Positions 18,829-27,556 of a stretch of DNA of 64,000 bases are shown here, piece by piece. The position numbers and the translations under genes were made by a program. How positions within the stretch are numbered: the first letter of the stretch is position 1; each line of letters opens with the position of its first letter. Location: NCBI GenBank assembly GCA_963832445.1, contig CAWHUM010000010.1, positions 744,001 through 808,000 of the forward strand, given 5' to 3'. Origin of the DNA: AWTP1-13 sp963832445 (GTDB taxonomy: Bacteria; Pseudomonadota; Alphaproteobacteria; Rhizobiales; Hyphomicrobiaceae). The notes under the pieces were generated by a model. It saw nothing but the letters and a program-made list of their open reading frames with translations, did no database searches and was not told where the DNA came from.

Positions 18829-19464
18829 CTACGCCGCTGCGCGCTGCTCACGCGCCTTTCTGAAGCGCATCATGGTGAAGAGGCCCATCGGCCTGAGCCC
18901 GCGCTTGTCGACCAGCTTTAGGTCGTCGCACACCAGCACACGCTCGACCTCGAACACCGGCCGCCAGCCGAGCTTGTCGGCAAAGGGCGCCATGCGCCGC
19001 TCCACCCAGCCGCGCATGCCTTCCTCGGTGGAGAAATGGTTGACGATCATCACCTCTCCCCCCGGCCGGCAGACGCGGGCAAGCTCGCGCATGACCTTCT
19101 CCGGATCCGGCACCACGGTCATCACATACATGGCAACGACGGTGTCGAAGGAGGCATCGGGAAACTTGAGGTCGCCGGCGTCCATCTCGTGCAGGCCGGT
19201 GACGTTGGTGAGGCCGAGCTGCGCGACGCGCTCGCGCGCCTTGGCCAGCATTTCGGGCGAGAGGTCGATACCGACGATCTCGAGCTGGCGCCGGTAGGCG
19301 GGCAGCGAAAGGCCGGTGCCAACCCCCACCTCCAGCACACGCCCGCGACTCTGGTTGATGATCTCCACCGCGTGCTTGCGCCCTTCCGAGGCGACCCAGC
19401 CGAAGGTGTTGTCGTACACTGGCGCCCAGCGCCGGTAAGCGGTCTTGATCGCAAACTCATCCAT
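18829..19464 (-). CDS. pmtA: SAM-dependent methyltransferase, phosphatidylethanolamine N-methyltransferase type (PmtA-like)
   Basis: 211 residues. The Rossmann SAM-binding motif is RVLEVGVGTGLSLPAYR, and the acidic end of strand 2 is GIDLSPEMLAKA. The N-terminus AYRRWAPVYDNTFG and the C-terminal FEVERVLVCDDLKLVDKRG match the Sinorhizobium/Rhodobacter PmtA class. That class methylates phosphatidylethanolamine toward phosphatidylcholine at the inner membrane. An open frame continues upstream, but ATG 19464 matches the family start. It lies 95 bases downstream of mnmA on the same strand. Assignment to PmtA rather than another class I methyltransferase is likely, not certain. Confidence 0.82.
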   Translation of the reverse strand: MDEFAIKTAYRRWAPVYDNTFGWVASEGRKHAVEIINQSRGRVLEVGVGTGLSLPAYRRQLEIVGIDLSPEMLAKARERVAQLGLTNVTGLHEMDAGDLKFPDASFDTVVAMYVMTVVPDPEKVMRELARVCRPGGEVMIVNHFSTEEGMRGWVERRMAPFADKLGWRPVFEVERVLVCDDLKLVDKRGLRPMGLFTMMRFRKAREQRAAA

Positions 19465-19559
19465 CTGCGCCGTCTTGCCCCTTGTGCCCGTATAGCGCCG
19501 CGCGCGCTGTCCCTCAGAACCCAACATCGACGCCAACTCCCTCCGCTTCGACACCGCAC

Positions 19560-20774
19560 TCAACCATGCCGCTCGCGCTCCAATTCGGCAACTGCCGATG
19601 CTGGGTCGCTGCCCAGCCTTGCGCTGCCCGCGTGCTCGCTGCGGCTCAAGGCGCGCTCTATCCACCCCCCGCCCAGCACGCGGGCCCGGGGTGTCGCCTC
19701 GGCATAGAAAACGCAGGCCTGCCCCGCGGCAATCCCATATTCGCCGCCGCACAGCAGCACCTTGGCGCCGGTGCCGCTCGCAAACAATGTCGCCGGCTGC
19801 GGCGTGGCGCTGGAGCGCACGCGCGCGGCGATGTCGAGCCCCGCTTCGGGTACCGGCGCGTCGCCCAGCCAATTGACGTCCCTCAGGCCAATCCAGTGCG
19901 TGCGCAGGCTCTCGCGCGGACCGACGACAACCCGCTTCGTGTCAGCCTCCAGGCGTACGACGTAGAGCGGCGAGCCCCCGGCGATGCCGAGCCCGCGGCG
20001 CTGCCCAATGGTGAAGTTGATGATGCCGTCATGCCGGCCCAGCACGCGTCCGTCGATGTGGACGATATCACCAGCCTCGACCGCCCCGGGCTTCAGGCGC
20101 TCGACGATGGAGGTGTAACGCCCCTGCGGGACGAAGCAGATGTCCTGGCTGTCGGACTTGTCGGCCACCGGCAGCGCGAAGTCGCGGGCGATGGCACGCA
20201 CCTGAGCCTTGCTCATGCCGCCCAGCGGAAACATGAGGGAGGCGAGTTGAGAGCGCGTAGTGGCGAACAGGAAGTAGCTCTGGTCGCGATCTGCATCACG
20301 GGCGCGGTACAGCTCCGGGCCAGCGGGGCCTGGGCGCATCTCGATGTAGTGACCGGTCGCCAGCAGATCGGCGTCGAGCTCCTTGGCGGTCGTCAGCAGC
20401 TCGTGGAACTTGATCTGCTGGTTGCATATGACGCACGGGATCGGCGTTTCGCCAGCCACATAGCTCTCGGCGAAGGCCTGCATCACCGTGTCCCGGAAGC
20501 GCTGCTCATAGTCCAGTACGTAATGCGGGATGGCCAGCTTGTCGGCCACGCGGCGCGCATCGTGGATGTCCTGGCCGGCGCAGCAGGCACCCCGCCGCCC
20601 CACGGCCTCGCCGTGGTCGTAGAGCTGCAAGGTCACGCCGATGACTTCGTGTCCCTGCTGCTTGAGCAAGGCTGCGGCGACCGAGGAGTCGACTCCCCCC
20701 GACATGGCGACCACCACGCGGCGCCTTTGTGCGGCGCGCGAGCGTGCACCTAGAGGTTGTGGAGGACTGAGCAT
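19560..20774 (-). CDS. mnmA: tRNA-specific 2-thiouridylase MnmA
   Basis: 404 residues. MnmA activates U34 of Lys, Glu and Gln tRNAs with ATP and inserts sulfur from a persulfide relay. The ATP-pyrophosphatase loop is AMSGGVDSSVAAALL. The catalytic cysteines are in PIPCVICNQQIKF and SQDICFVPQG, as expected for the C-x-x-C...C pattern. A C-terminal beta-barrel carries TIGQRRGLGIAGGSPLYVV. The N-terminus and C-terminus carry short extensions beyond the family core. The cysteine desulfurases supplying the sulfur could be those of the suf cluster at 33-40 kb. It is divergent from sciP across a 376-bp gap. Confidence 0.96.
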   Translation of the reverse strand: MLSPPQPLGARSRAAQRRRVVVAMSGGVDSSVAAALLKQQGHEVIGVTLQLYDHGEAVGRRGACCAGQDIHDARRVADKLAIPHYVLDYEQRFRDTVMQAFAESYVAGETPIPCVICNQQIKFHELLTTAKELDADLLATGHYIEMRPGPAGPELYRARDADRDQSYFLFATTRSQLASLMFPLGGMSKAQVRAIARDFALPVADKSDSQDICFVPQGRYTSIVERLKPGAVEAGDIVHIDGRVLGRHDGIINFTIGQRRGLGIAGGSPLYVVRLEADTKRVVVGPRESLRTHWIGLRDVNWLGDAPVPEAGLDIAARVRSSATPQPATLFASGTGAKVLLCGGEYGIAAGQACVFYAEATPRARVLGGGWIERALSRSEHAGSARLGSDPASAVAELERERHG

Positions 20775-21005
20775 GCTAGCATCTAGGGTTAACGGCGAGC
20801 GGGCAATATGGTGCGGAGCGCACCATGCTCCCCACGGCCGCAGAAGCACTATGGCGTCGGTGGCAGGCACAATCAAGGCGATGCGGGTAGCTTCGGCGCA
20901 TGTGGCGGCCGCTGGCGGGGTGTCCATTGCACCGCCGTGCCAACCTGAAACACTTGCCCACGCCCGGCCAGGCTTTCTCGCTCAAGACATGAACGAGCGG
21001 CCCAA

Positions 21006-21134
21006 GACTCTACGTGCCGCGACCGCGTTAACCATAAGCTTACCGAATATTGGGTCATGCCTTCCCCAAGTATTTACCCAATGGTTTAGGTCCATTTTAA
21101 TCGCGTTCAGCTAGTGTGATTGTCAGGTCTGACA
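21006..21134 (+). promoter_or_regulatory. sciP upstream region with CcrM and CtrA-like sites and a dyad
   Basis: In the 20775-21150 gap between mnmA and sciP I see GACTC at 21006-21010 (a GANTC CcrM methylation site) and TTAACCAT at 21028-21035, the 8-mer CtrA-associated motif described for Caulobacter. A dyad TGTCAGGTCTGACA at 21121-21134 (perfect six-base arms) lies 16 bases before the sciP ATG. CTAGTGTGAT at 21111-21120 matches the edge of the palindrome family seen at 10026. In Caulobacter sciP is CtrA-activated, which these sites would fit. The assignment is by motif only. Confidence 0.5.
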
Positions 21135-21150
21135 GAGTGTAACGAGTATC

Positions 21151-21429
21151 ATGACCGAACAACAGTACAGGGCGCGTGTGCGCTACGTCATCGGGCCGGA
21201 TGGTAGCCCGTTGACCATTGCGGACCTTCCGCCCAAGGAAACCAAGCGCTGGGTGATCCGGCGCAAGGCAGAGGTGGTGGCCGCGGTCAGGGGCGGGTTG
21301 CTGAGCCTTGAAGAGGCCTGCGAGCGCTACAAGCTGACCGTTGACGAGTTCCTCTCATGGCAGCGGTCGATCGACCGGCACGGCTTGCCCGGCCTGCGCG
21401 CGACCCGCGTCCAGGAGTATCGTGACTGA
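21151..21429 (+). CDS. sciP: SciP, CtrA inhibitor protein (DUF1153)
   Basis: 92 residues. The core YVIGPDGSPLTIADLPPKE followed by TKRWVIRRKAEVVAAVRGGL and LSLEEACERYKLTVDEFLSW is the DUF1153 helix-turn-helix of SciP. In Caulobacter, SciP binds CtrA-controlled promoters in G1 cells and blocks RNA polymerase recruitment by CtrA. It lies near ctrA (23183) here, with a lipoprotein gene and fliJ between. The upstream region holds CtrA- and CcrM-like motifs. Family assignment is firm; the regulatory role in this organism is inferred. Confidence 0.93.
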   Translation: MTEQQYRARVRYVIGPDGSPLTIADLPPKETKRWVIRRKAEVVAAVRGGLLSLEEACERYKLTVDEFLSWQRSIDRHGLPGLRATRVQEYRD

Positions 21430-21451
21430 GCAGATGCCGGCTCGACCGGCA

Positions 21452-22024
21452 TCAGCGCTTCTTGCCACCAGCGCTGCTTGATTTTGCCTTGGCCGCCTCC
21501 TGGACCGGTGCCGGGGGCGGTAGCATATGCGCGCGCAGCTGACAGCCGCTGCCGCCCCGGGCCCACACTTCCACATCCTTCATCATGTGCTGAGCCGTTT
21601 GCGGGTCCATCCGAATAACGGTGGTGCCCACGCGGACGTTCGTGGAGGAGCTGGCGATCGCCACGCGCAGCGCGCGTGCGCCGCGCTTGTCGCGCAAGGT
21701 CTCATCCCGCTCGTAGAGCACGATCTCGGCGGCGCCGCCTTTTGCGGGGGGCTCGGCTTCCGCCTCGAACACATGGCTCGGCTTCAAGGGCCCGTCTGCG
21801 CCGAACCAGCACTGAAGCGCGCCGCGCGCTACGAGCGCATATACGCCCGTCGGCGTGCCTGGAACGATCACGGCCGTCTCCAGCGGAGCTTGTGAATTGG
21901 CCGCTACTTCGGCCTTGGGCTGGCCTGGCGGCGGAGGCGGCAGGGTCATCAGCGAGGTGTTGCTGCACGCTGCCGCAACCAGCAGGAGCGCGGGGAGGAC
22001 TAAGCGGAGGTCTGGCCCAGGCAT
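21452..22024 (-). CDS. putative lipoprotein of unknown function
   Basis: 190 residues from ATG 22024; an open frame extends further upstream but the signal sequence starts here. The N-terminus LRLVLPALLLVAAACS is a lipoprotein signal with cysteine as the modified residue. A proline-rich linker (LPPPPPGQPK) precedes a folded region with TGVYALVARGALQCWFGADG and a lysine/serine-rich tail. Predicted to be anchored in the cell envelope. I do not recognise the family. It lies downstream of fliJ on the same strand and converges on sciP. Confidence 0.7.
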   Translation of the reverse strand: MPGPDLRLVLPALLLVAAACSNTSLMTLPPPPPGQPKAEVAANSQAPLETAVIVPGTPTGVYALVARGALQCWFGADGPLKPSHVFEAEAEPPAKGGAAEIVLYERDETLRDKRGARALRVAIASSSTNVRVGTTVIRMDPQTAQHMMKDVEVWARGGSGCQLRAHMLPPPAPVQEAAKAKSSSAGGKKR

Positions 22025-22188
22025 GACACGACCTTGCCGAGAGGTGCACTGGCACCAGCCGCGGCAGCTCTGACGGAACACTTCTTGGCACCAAAAGGCG
22101 TGGTGACACGCCTCGGCCCGCACTGCAATGCCGGGCGCTTTGGGCGGCGCTGTGGCAGGAGAGGCGCTGCCTGTGAGCGGCGATGGAC

Positions 22189-22557
22189 CTAGCCGGCCAC
22201 CGCGCGCGGGTCGCCTTTACGCAGCTGCTGGCGATCCTCCGCCGGCTCCAGCTTGGACAGCTCGATTACCGCCTCGTCATGGTCACGCTTGGCAGCGTCG
22301 AGCTTGACCTTGAGATCGGCCACCGACGTCAGAAGGTTGCAGCGGCGCTGCGCAGCAGCCTTGGCAAAGGTGGAATACGAGAAGTGAGCGGGGTCCTTCA
22401 CCCCGGTCCGCTCTTCCTCAGCGACGATCTGGCGGGAGAGATCGGCCGCCATCATCTCGAAATCGAGGATCATGGCCTCGAGCGAGGCGACCTTGCGGGC
22501 TTTTTCTGCGGCCTCGAACCGCTTCGCCTTCAACGCAGCGTCACGCGACTTCATCAC
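22189..22557 (-). CDS. fliJ: flagellar export protein FliJ-like
   Basis: 122 residues, almost wholly helical and charged (AALKAKRFEAAEKARKVASL; TFAKAAAQRRCNLLTSVADL), a coiled-coil pattern of FliJ. FliJ links the FliI ATPase to the flagellar export gate and recycles chaperones. No fliI is adjacent on either side, so FliJ stands without its usual partner in this window. It is divergent from ctrA across 625 bp, and the lipoprotein gene follows. Assignment is based on length, coiled-coil composition and location beside ctrA, where alphaproteobacteria often keep flagellar export genes. Similar small coiled-coil proteins cannot be excluded. Confidence 0.65.
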   Translation of the reverse strand: MMKSRDAALKAKRFEAAEKARKVASLEAMILDFEMMAADLSRQIVAEEERTGVKDPAHFSYSTFAKAAAQRRCNLLTSVADLKVKLDAAKRDHDEAVIELSKLEPAEDRQQLRKGDPRAVAG

Positions 22558-23182
22558 TCGATACCCTCAAGCACCGTGCAATCTGGCTCGTCCCGGCGTT
22601 CATGCTTTCGTTTCATAGTTGACGCCGTCCCCTTGAACAGCAAGCCATGTGCCAAGGGGCTGTACCGCGGTGGGCCGATATCCCTTCCGCATTGCGCAAA
22701 TATACGCGGCGAGCGTTGAGTTGCGGTTAAGCAACGCGGTCTGATCTTCCCTCAAGCCCCGGACCGGGGACCGGAAAATTTTCTTCCAACCCTCTAGGGC
22801 GCGAGTCGCAAATCAGTTAGGTATGCCGCAATGGCAGCATGAGTCAGCCCTGTTCGGCACAGCAGCAGTCACAGAGCCGAAACGGGACAGGACTGGATCG
22901 GGTTGTCGGGCGGGGGGCTCACAACATTACGTTTGGAGTGTCCGACGGCAGTCTGCCGTCGCGGGTGTCGATTGCGTGCGCGGGCGCAGACGCCGACCGG
23001 CCGGCGTTAGGCGAATCCGGCGCATACTGCGCGATTGATGCGAGTGTGCAGGAATGCACGGTTGCGTAAGGCTAAATTAGGGTTTGTTAACCTGTGGCGT
23101 CTAGTTTCCGGAAGATGATCAGGCTGAGGGTGTGTCCCCTTCGGGCAGCGGGACCAAGACGGGTCTGGAAGAGAGGAAGCAC
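22558..23182. other. long intergenic region between fliJ and ctrA, probable ctrA promoter region
   Basis: 625 bases without a convincing gene. Regulatory hints are GAGTC at 22803-22807 and GAATC at 23013-23017 (GANTC, CcrM-type sites), a TTAA at 22727-22730, and ATTAG-GGTTTG-TTAAC near 23076-23091, a degenerate CtrA-type double half-site. In Caulobacter the ctrA gene has two promoters, one of them repressed by DNA methylation at a GANTC and one autoregulated by CtrA; the length and sites fit that style. Short open frames at 22823-23069 look like chance. Confidence 0.5.
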
Positions 23183-23878
23183 ATGCGAGTCCTTTTGATC
23201 GAGGACGATAACGCCACCGCGCAGAGCATCGAGTTGATGCTTCAATCCGAAGGCTTCAACGTCTACACGACCGACCTCGGCGAGGAGGGCGTGGACCTCG
23301 GCAAGCTCTACGACTACGACATCATACTTCTCGACCTCAACCTGCCGGACATGAGCGGGTATGAGGTGCTCAAGACGCTCCGCGTGAGCAAAGTTTCCAC
23401 GCCCATCCTGATCCTTTCCGGCCTGGTCGGCATCGAGGACAAGGTGCGCGGCCTCGGCTTCGGCGCCGACGACTACATGACCAAGCCGTTTCACAAGGAC
23501 GAGCTGGTCGCACGCATTCACGCCATCGTCCGCCGCTCCAAGGGCCATGCCCAGTCGGTGATCGAGACGGGCGAGCTCAAGGTCAATCTCGACACCAAGA
23601 CGGTGGAAGTTCACAACCAGCGCGTGCATCTGACGAGCAAGGAATACCAGATGCTGGAGCTGCTCTCGCTGCGCAAGGGCACGACGCTGACCAAGGAGAT
23701 GTTCCTCAACCATCTCTACGGCGGCATGGACGAGCCCGAGCTCAAGATCATCGACGTCTTCATCTGCAAGCTCAGAAAGAAGCTGCAGGCCGCCACCGGG
23801 GGCCAGCACTACATCGAGACGGTGTGGGGCCGCGGCTATGTCTTGCGCGATCCGGGCAGCACCCACGTCGCCGCCTGA
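23183..23878 (+). CDS. ctrA: cell-cycle response regulator CtrA
   Basis: 231 residues from ATG 23183, preceded by GAGAGGAAG. The receiver domain starts MRVLLIEDDNATAQSIELML, with the phospho-acceptor in LLDLNLPDMSG, threonine/serine and lysine switch residues (LILSGL, DYMTKPFHKDELVAR) and an OmpR-type winged-helix domain. The recognition part reads LTSKEYQMLELLSLRKGTTL and the C-terminus IETVWGRGYVLRDP. This is the CtrA class of alphaproteobacteria, the master regulator of cell cycle and motility genes and target of SciP. It is followed by a strong intrinsic terminator, so it is a single-gene unit. Confidence 0.96.
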   Translation: MRVLLIEDDNATAQSIELMLQSEGFNVYTTDLGEEGVDLGKLYDYDIILLDLNLPDMSGYEVLKTLRVSKVSTPILILSGLVGIEDKVRGLGFGADDYMTKPFHKDELVARIHAIVRRSKGHAQSVIETGELKVNLDTKTVEVHNQRVHLTSKEYQMLELLSLRKGTTLTKEMFLNHLYGGMDEPELKIIDVFICKLRKKLQAATGGQHYIETVWGRGYVLRDPGSTHVAA

Positions 23879-23917
23879 GGGATCGACCCCTTTTCCAGAG
23901 CCTCATCGCAAACCTCG

Positions 23918-23945
23918 AGCCGCAGCCCCCAGCTGCGGCTTTTTC
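23918..23945 (+). terminator. intrinsic terminator of ctrA
   Basis: AGCCGCAGC (23918-23926), a five-base loop and GCTGCGGCT (23932-23940) form a perfect 9-bp stem followed at once by TTTTCG. It lies 40 bases after the ctrA stop. The remainder of the 23879-24232 gap shows no recognisable gene or RNA. Confidence 0.8.
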
Positions 23946-24232
23946 GTGCCCTTCGGCTGAAGTTGCAGAGCCTGCCCGGACGGGCGGTGGCACCATTACT
24001 TGCGGCCCTGCGGCATGGCGTCGGCGTTGCTTGCAATTCCCCCCGAACAATGCCATCTACCCATCCGTAACGGGCGCAGGGGACTGCTTTCATTATCCCT
24101 TTCCCCAAGCTCACGCTTTCCCGTTAGGCCCTTTGTGGCGAAATCCCCCTGCGCTCTCGATGCCGGCAGCCGCGCCCCTGGTGCGTTGCGCGAACGCTGG
24201 CGCACGACGATGCGACACGGAGAGATTTTCGT

Positions 24233-25804
24233 TTGCAACCAACCACCTTCGCTGAGCTAGGGCTCAGCGCAAAAGTGCAGGCTGCCATTCAGGCCGCCGG
24301 CTATACCGAGCCTACCCCCATTCAAGTCCAGGCCATCCCGGTTGCAGTGAGCGGGCGCGACGTGCTCGGCATTGCCCAGACTGGCACCGGCAAGACCGCA
24401 GGCTATGTGCTGCCGCTCCTAGCACGCCTGGAAGCCGGCAGGGCGCGGGCGCGAATGCCGCGCTCGCTGATCCTGGCGCCGACGCGAGAGCTAGCCGCCC
24501 AGGTGGAGCAGAGCTTCGAGAAGTACGGGATCAATCACAAGCTCAGCGTGGCGCTGCTGATCGGCGGCGTCTCGCCAGACGAGCAGCTCAGAAAGCTCGA
24601 CCGCGGCGTCGATGTGCTGATCGCCACTCCAGGCCGCCTGCTCGATCACTTCGGCCGCGGCAAGATCCTGCTCACCGGAGTCGAGGTCCTGGTCATCGAC
24701 GAAGCCGACCGCATGCTCGACATGGGCTTCATTCCCGACATCGAGAAGATCTGCAAGCTGCTGCCGCCGCGCCGGCAGACTTTGTTTTTCTCGGCCACCA
24801 TGCCGAGCGAGATCCAGAGGCTGGTCGATACCTTCCTCAGAGACCCGGCCCGCATCGAGGTGGCCAAGCCCGCCACCGCTGCCAAGACCATAACGCAGCT
24901 CTTCCGCTATTGCCCCTCGACCGAGGATTGGCAAAAGCGCGAGATGCTGCGCGACCTGATCCGCTCCGAGCACGTCAAGAACGCCATCATCTTCTGCAAC
25001 CGCAAGCGCGATGTGGCGATACTGCTGAAGTCGCTGCAGAAGCACGGCTTCAATGCCGGCGCCCTGCACGGCGACATGGATCAGTCGAGCCGCACGGCGA
25101 CGCTGGACGCCTTCCGCGAGGGCCGCCTCACCCTGCTCGCGGCGAGCGACGTGGCGGCGCGCGGGCTCGATATTCCGGACGTCAGCCACATCTTCAATTT
25201 CGACGTGCCCTGGCAGTCGGACGACTACGTGCACCGCATCGGCCGCACGGGCCGCGCGGGCAAGGAAGGACGCTCGCTGACGCTCGTCACGCCCGAGGAC
25301 ATCAAGCAGCTCAAAGACATCGAGAAGATGCTGGGCGCGTCCGTCACCTGGATCGGCGAGCCGCCAAGCGCAGACGACATCGCCAACGGTGCGCGGCGGC
25401 GCGGTCGCGGCCGGCGCGGCAGTGCACGCAGCGGCGCCGGCGAGCGCGAGGCGCGCGGCGGCGGCAGGTGGCGGGCGCGGCGGCGAGCGACATCGCCCGG
25501 AGCGCAAGGATGGCGCGGGCCATGGCAACGGCAGCCAGCCTCGAAGTTGCACTTGCAGTACCGCAGGACAGCCGCGCCCAGCGCGTCCCGAGCGCCGTCC
25601 GCGCGCGACCGGCCGCAACGCTCCCCTGAACGGCAACCGCGACAGCCAAGGAGGCGCGGGCCGCAAAGCCGCAGCGTCAACCCTGGGAGCCGCGCGAGCC
25701 ACGACGCCAGCCCCGCCGCGAGGCGGCGACGGCGGCCGACGCCGGTCGGCCTCGGCGATCACGTCCCGGCCTTCCTGAAGAAGACCACGCGCTCGGCGCA
25801 GTAG
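24233..25804 (+). CDS. DEAD-box RNA helicase (RhlE type)
   Basis: 523 residues. It has the Q motif (FAELGLSAKVQAAIQAAGY, then PIQVQAIPV), Walker A AQTGTGKTAG, Ia PTRELAAQ, DEAD, SAT (FFSATMPSE), and the C-terminal RecA domain with ASDVAARGLDIPD and HRIGRTGRAG. It acts in RNA remodelling, e.g. ribosome assembly or cold adaptation. The best start is a TTG at 24233, because the Q motif begins soon after and no in-frame ATG fits. The R/P/A-rich tail from about residue 385 is odd: its phase looks inconsistent until GLGDHVPAFLKK, so compensating indels there are possible. Confidence 0.92.
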   Translation: MQPTTFAELGLSAKVQAAIQAAGYTEPTPIQVQAIPVAVSGRDVLGIAQTGTGKTAGYVLPLLARLEAGRARARMPRSLILAPTRELAAQVEQSFEKYGINHKLSVALLIGGVSPDEQLRKLDRGVDVLIATPGRLLDHFGRGKILLTGVEVLVIDEADRMLDMGFIPDIEKICKLLPPRRQTLFFSATMPSEIQRLVDTFLRDPARIEVAKPATAAKTITQLFRYCPSTEDWQKREMLRDLIRSEHVKNAIIFCNRKRDVAILLKSLQKHGFNAGALHGDMDQSSRTATLDAFREGRLTLLAASDVAARGLDIPDVSHIFNFDVPWQSDDYVHRIGRTGRAGKEGRSLTLVTPEDIKQLKDIEKMLGASVTWIGEPPSADDIANGARRRGRGRRGSARSGAGEREARGGGRWRARRRATSPGAQGWRGPWQRQPASKLHLQYRRTAAPSASRAPSARDRPQRSPERQPRQPRRRGPQSRSVNPGSRASHDASPAARRRRRPTPVGLGDHVPAFLKKTTRSAQ

Positions 25805-25900
25805 TCCCAGAGTTTGCGACGTAGGGGTGCCAAGGCTTCCCGTGTGCGCGGGAGTGATGGCCACGCATCCGCCACCATGACGGTGTGTAGGCTGTGGGGC

Positions 25901-27328
25901 ATGACGACCACAGCCACTTCCTCCCAAGCACCCGCCGACGTCCTGCGCGATCTTTGGTCTGCGGCAGGCGGTGATCTATCAGCGCTCTCCTGCGTACTGC
26001 TCGCCGGAAGCGAGCCCGCACTCCCCTCCTCGTTCCGCGTAGGCGCAGCGGCCCAGGCCTCCATCGCCGCAACCGGTCTCGCCGCCGCCGAGGTCTGGCG
26101 CCAGCGCAGGAAGCGCAGGCAGACCGTCGCCGTCGACATGCGGCATGCGGCGATCGAGTTCCGCAGCGAGCGCTACATGCGGCTCGACGGCAAGCCGCCA
26201 GGGCCCGCCTGGGACAAGATCGCCGGCGTCTATTCGACGGGCGACGCCCGCAAAGTGCGCCTGCACACCAACTTCCCCCACCACCGCGATGGCATGCTGA
26301 AGCTGCTCGGCTCAGCCTACGAGCGCGAGGCGGTGCAGGCGGCGCTCGCCAAGTGGGAGGGCGAGGCCTTCGAGACGGCGGCAGCGCAAGCCGGCCTCGT
26401 CGCCACCATGATGCGCTCGCCCGCCGAGTGGGCAGCCCACCCGCAGGGGCAGGCGGTGGCAAAGCTGCCGCTGTTCCAGATCAGCAAGATCGGCGAGGCG
26501 CCGGCGCGGCCGCTGCCCGGCTTTCCCGAGGAGGACGAGAAGCGGCCGCTCGCCGGCATCCGCGTACTCGATCTCACGCGGGTGATCGCCGGCCCGGTGT
26601 GCGGGAGAACGCTCGCCGCTCATGGCGCCGACGTCATGCGCATCACCGCGCCACACCTACCCGGCCTGCCCGAGCTCGACATCGACACGGGCCGCGGCAA
26701 GCTCTCGGCAAACGTCGACCTGCGCGCCACCGACGATCGCGACTGGCTGCGCTCGCTCGTGCGCGAGGCACACGTGTTCGTGCAAGGCTACCGGCCGGGC
26801 GCTATTGCGGGGCGCGGGTTCTCGCCCGAGGCGCTCGCTGAGATGCGGCCCGGGATCGTCGCGGTATCGCTGTCGGCCTACGGCCACGAGGGTCCCTGGG
26901 CGTCCCGACGCGGCTTCGACTCGCTGGTGCAGAACGCCAGCGGCATCAACGTTGCGGAAGCGGTAGCCCTCGGCGTTGCCGCGCCCAAGGAACTGCCCGC
27001 GCAGGCGCTCGATCACGCGTCCGGTTACCTGATGGCGTTCGGCGCCATGATGGCGCTGCTGCGCAAGGCGCGCGAGGGCGGCTCCTGGCACGTGCGCGTG
27101 TCGCTGGCGCAGACGGGACATTGGCTCACGGGCCTTGGCCGCCTGGAGAACGGTTTTGCCTGCCCCGAGCCAGGCGCGGGGGAGATCAAAGGGCTGGCCG
27201 ATGCGATGGATACGCCCTTCGGCCGCCTCGGCTTCATCAGGCATGCCGCAATGCTCTCGGAGACTCCGGCGCACTGGGCCCGCCCGCCGGTGAAGCTCGG
27301 CACGCATGCGCCGGTGTGGCCTGTGTAG
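25901..27328 (+). CDS. CaiB/BaiF family CoA transferase with N-terminal extension
   Basis: 475 residues. The second half is a class III CoA-transferase: LAGIRVLDLTRVIAGPVCGR, then YRPGAIAGRGFSPEALAEM and the aspartate in RRGFDSLVQNASG that corresponds to the catalytic Asp. It transfers CoA between carboxylic acids. The first 160 residues before GIRVLDLT resemble a second, degenerate copy of the family's C-terminal part, which makes it longer than usual single-domain members (about 400). ATG 25901 is chosen; an upstream frame exists but lacks family similarity. It stands between the helicase and a TRAP receptor, and the substrate is unknown. Confidence 0.85.
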   Translation: MTTTATSSQAPADVLRDLWSAAGGDLSALSCVLLAGSEPALPSSFRVGAAAQASIAATGLAAAEVWRQRRKRRQTVAVDMRHAAIEFRSERYMRLDGKPPGPAWDKIAGVYSTGDARKVRLHTNFPHHRDGMLKLLGSAYEREAVQAALAKWEGEAFETAAAQAGLVATMMRSPAEWAAHPQGQAVAKLPLFQISKIGEAPARPLPGFPEEDEKRPLAGIRVLDLTRVIAGPVCGRTLAAHGADVMRITAPHLPGLPELDIDTGRGKLSANVDLRATDDRDWLRSLVREAHVFVQGYRPGAIAGRGFSPEALAEMRPGIVAVSLSAYGHEGPWASRRGFDSLVQNASGINVAEAVALGVAAPKELPAQALDHASGYLMAFGAMMALLRKAREGGSWHVRVSLAQTGHWLTGLGRLENGFACPEPGAGEIKGLADAMDTPFGRLGFIRHAAMLSETPAHWARPPVKLGTHAPVWPV

Positions 27329-27556
27329 GCCGCACGCAACTCACCGCGCGCCCACGGCGGCCTCGTCGGCCAGGGTCTCGAGCGCGGAGAATATCGTCAA
27401 GCCGCAGCAGAGCATCGCTCGGCATGAGCTGGCACCACGTGAATTTCCCAATGCGCAACGCGTCGCCTTCCTGCTACCATAGCGTGCAACCGGCATGGGC
27501 GCTGAGGTGATTCAGACTTGAGATGGTCCCTCTCTCCTGCAGCCCGGCGCGATGTG

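Noticed and set aside
22823..23069. Two short overlapping open frames upstream of ctrA
   Set aside because: No protein character, no ribosome site, and the stretch is better explained as a regulatory region.
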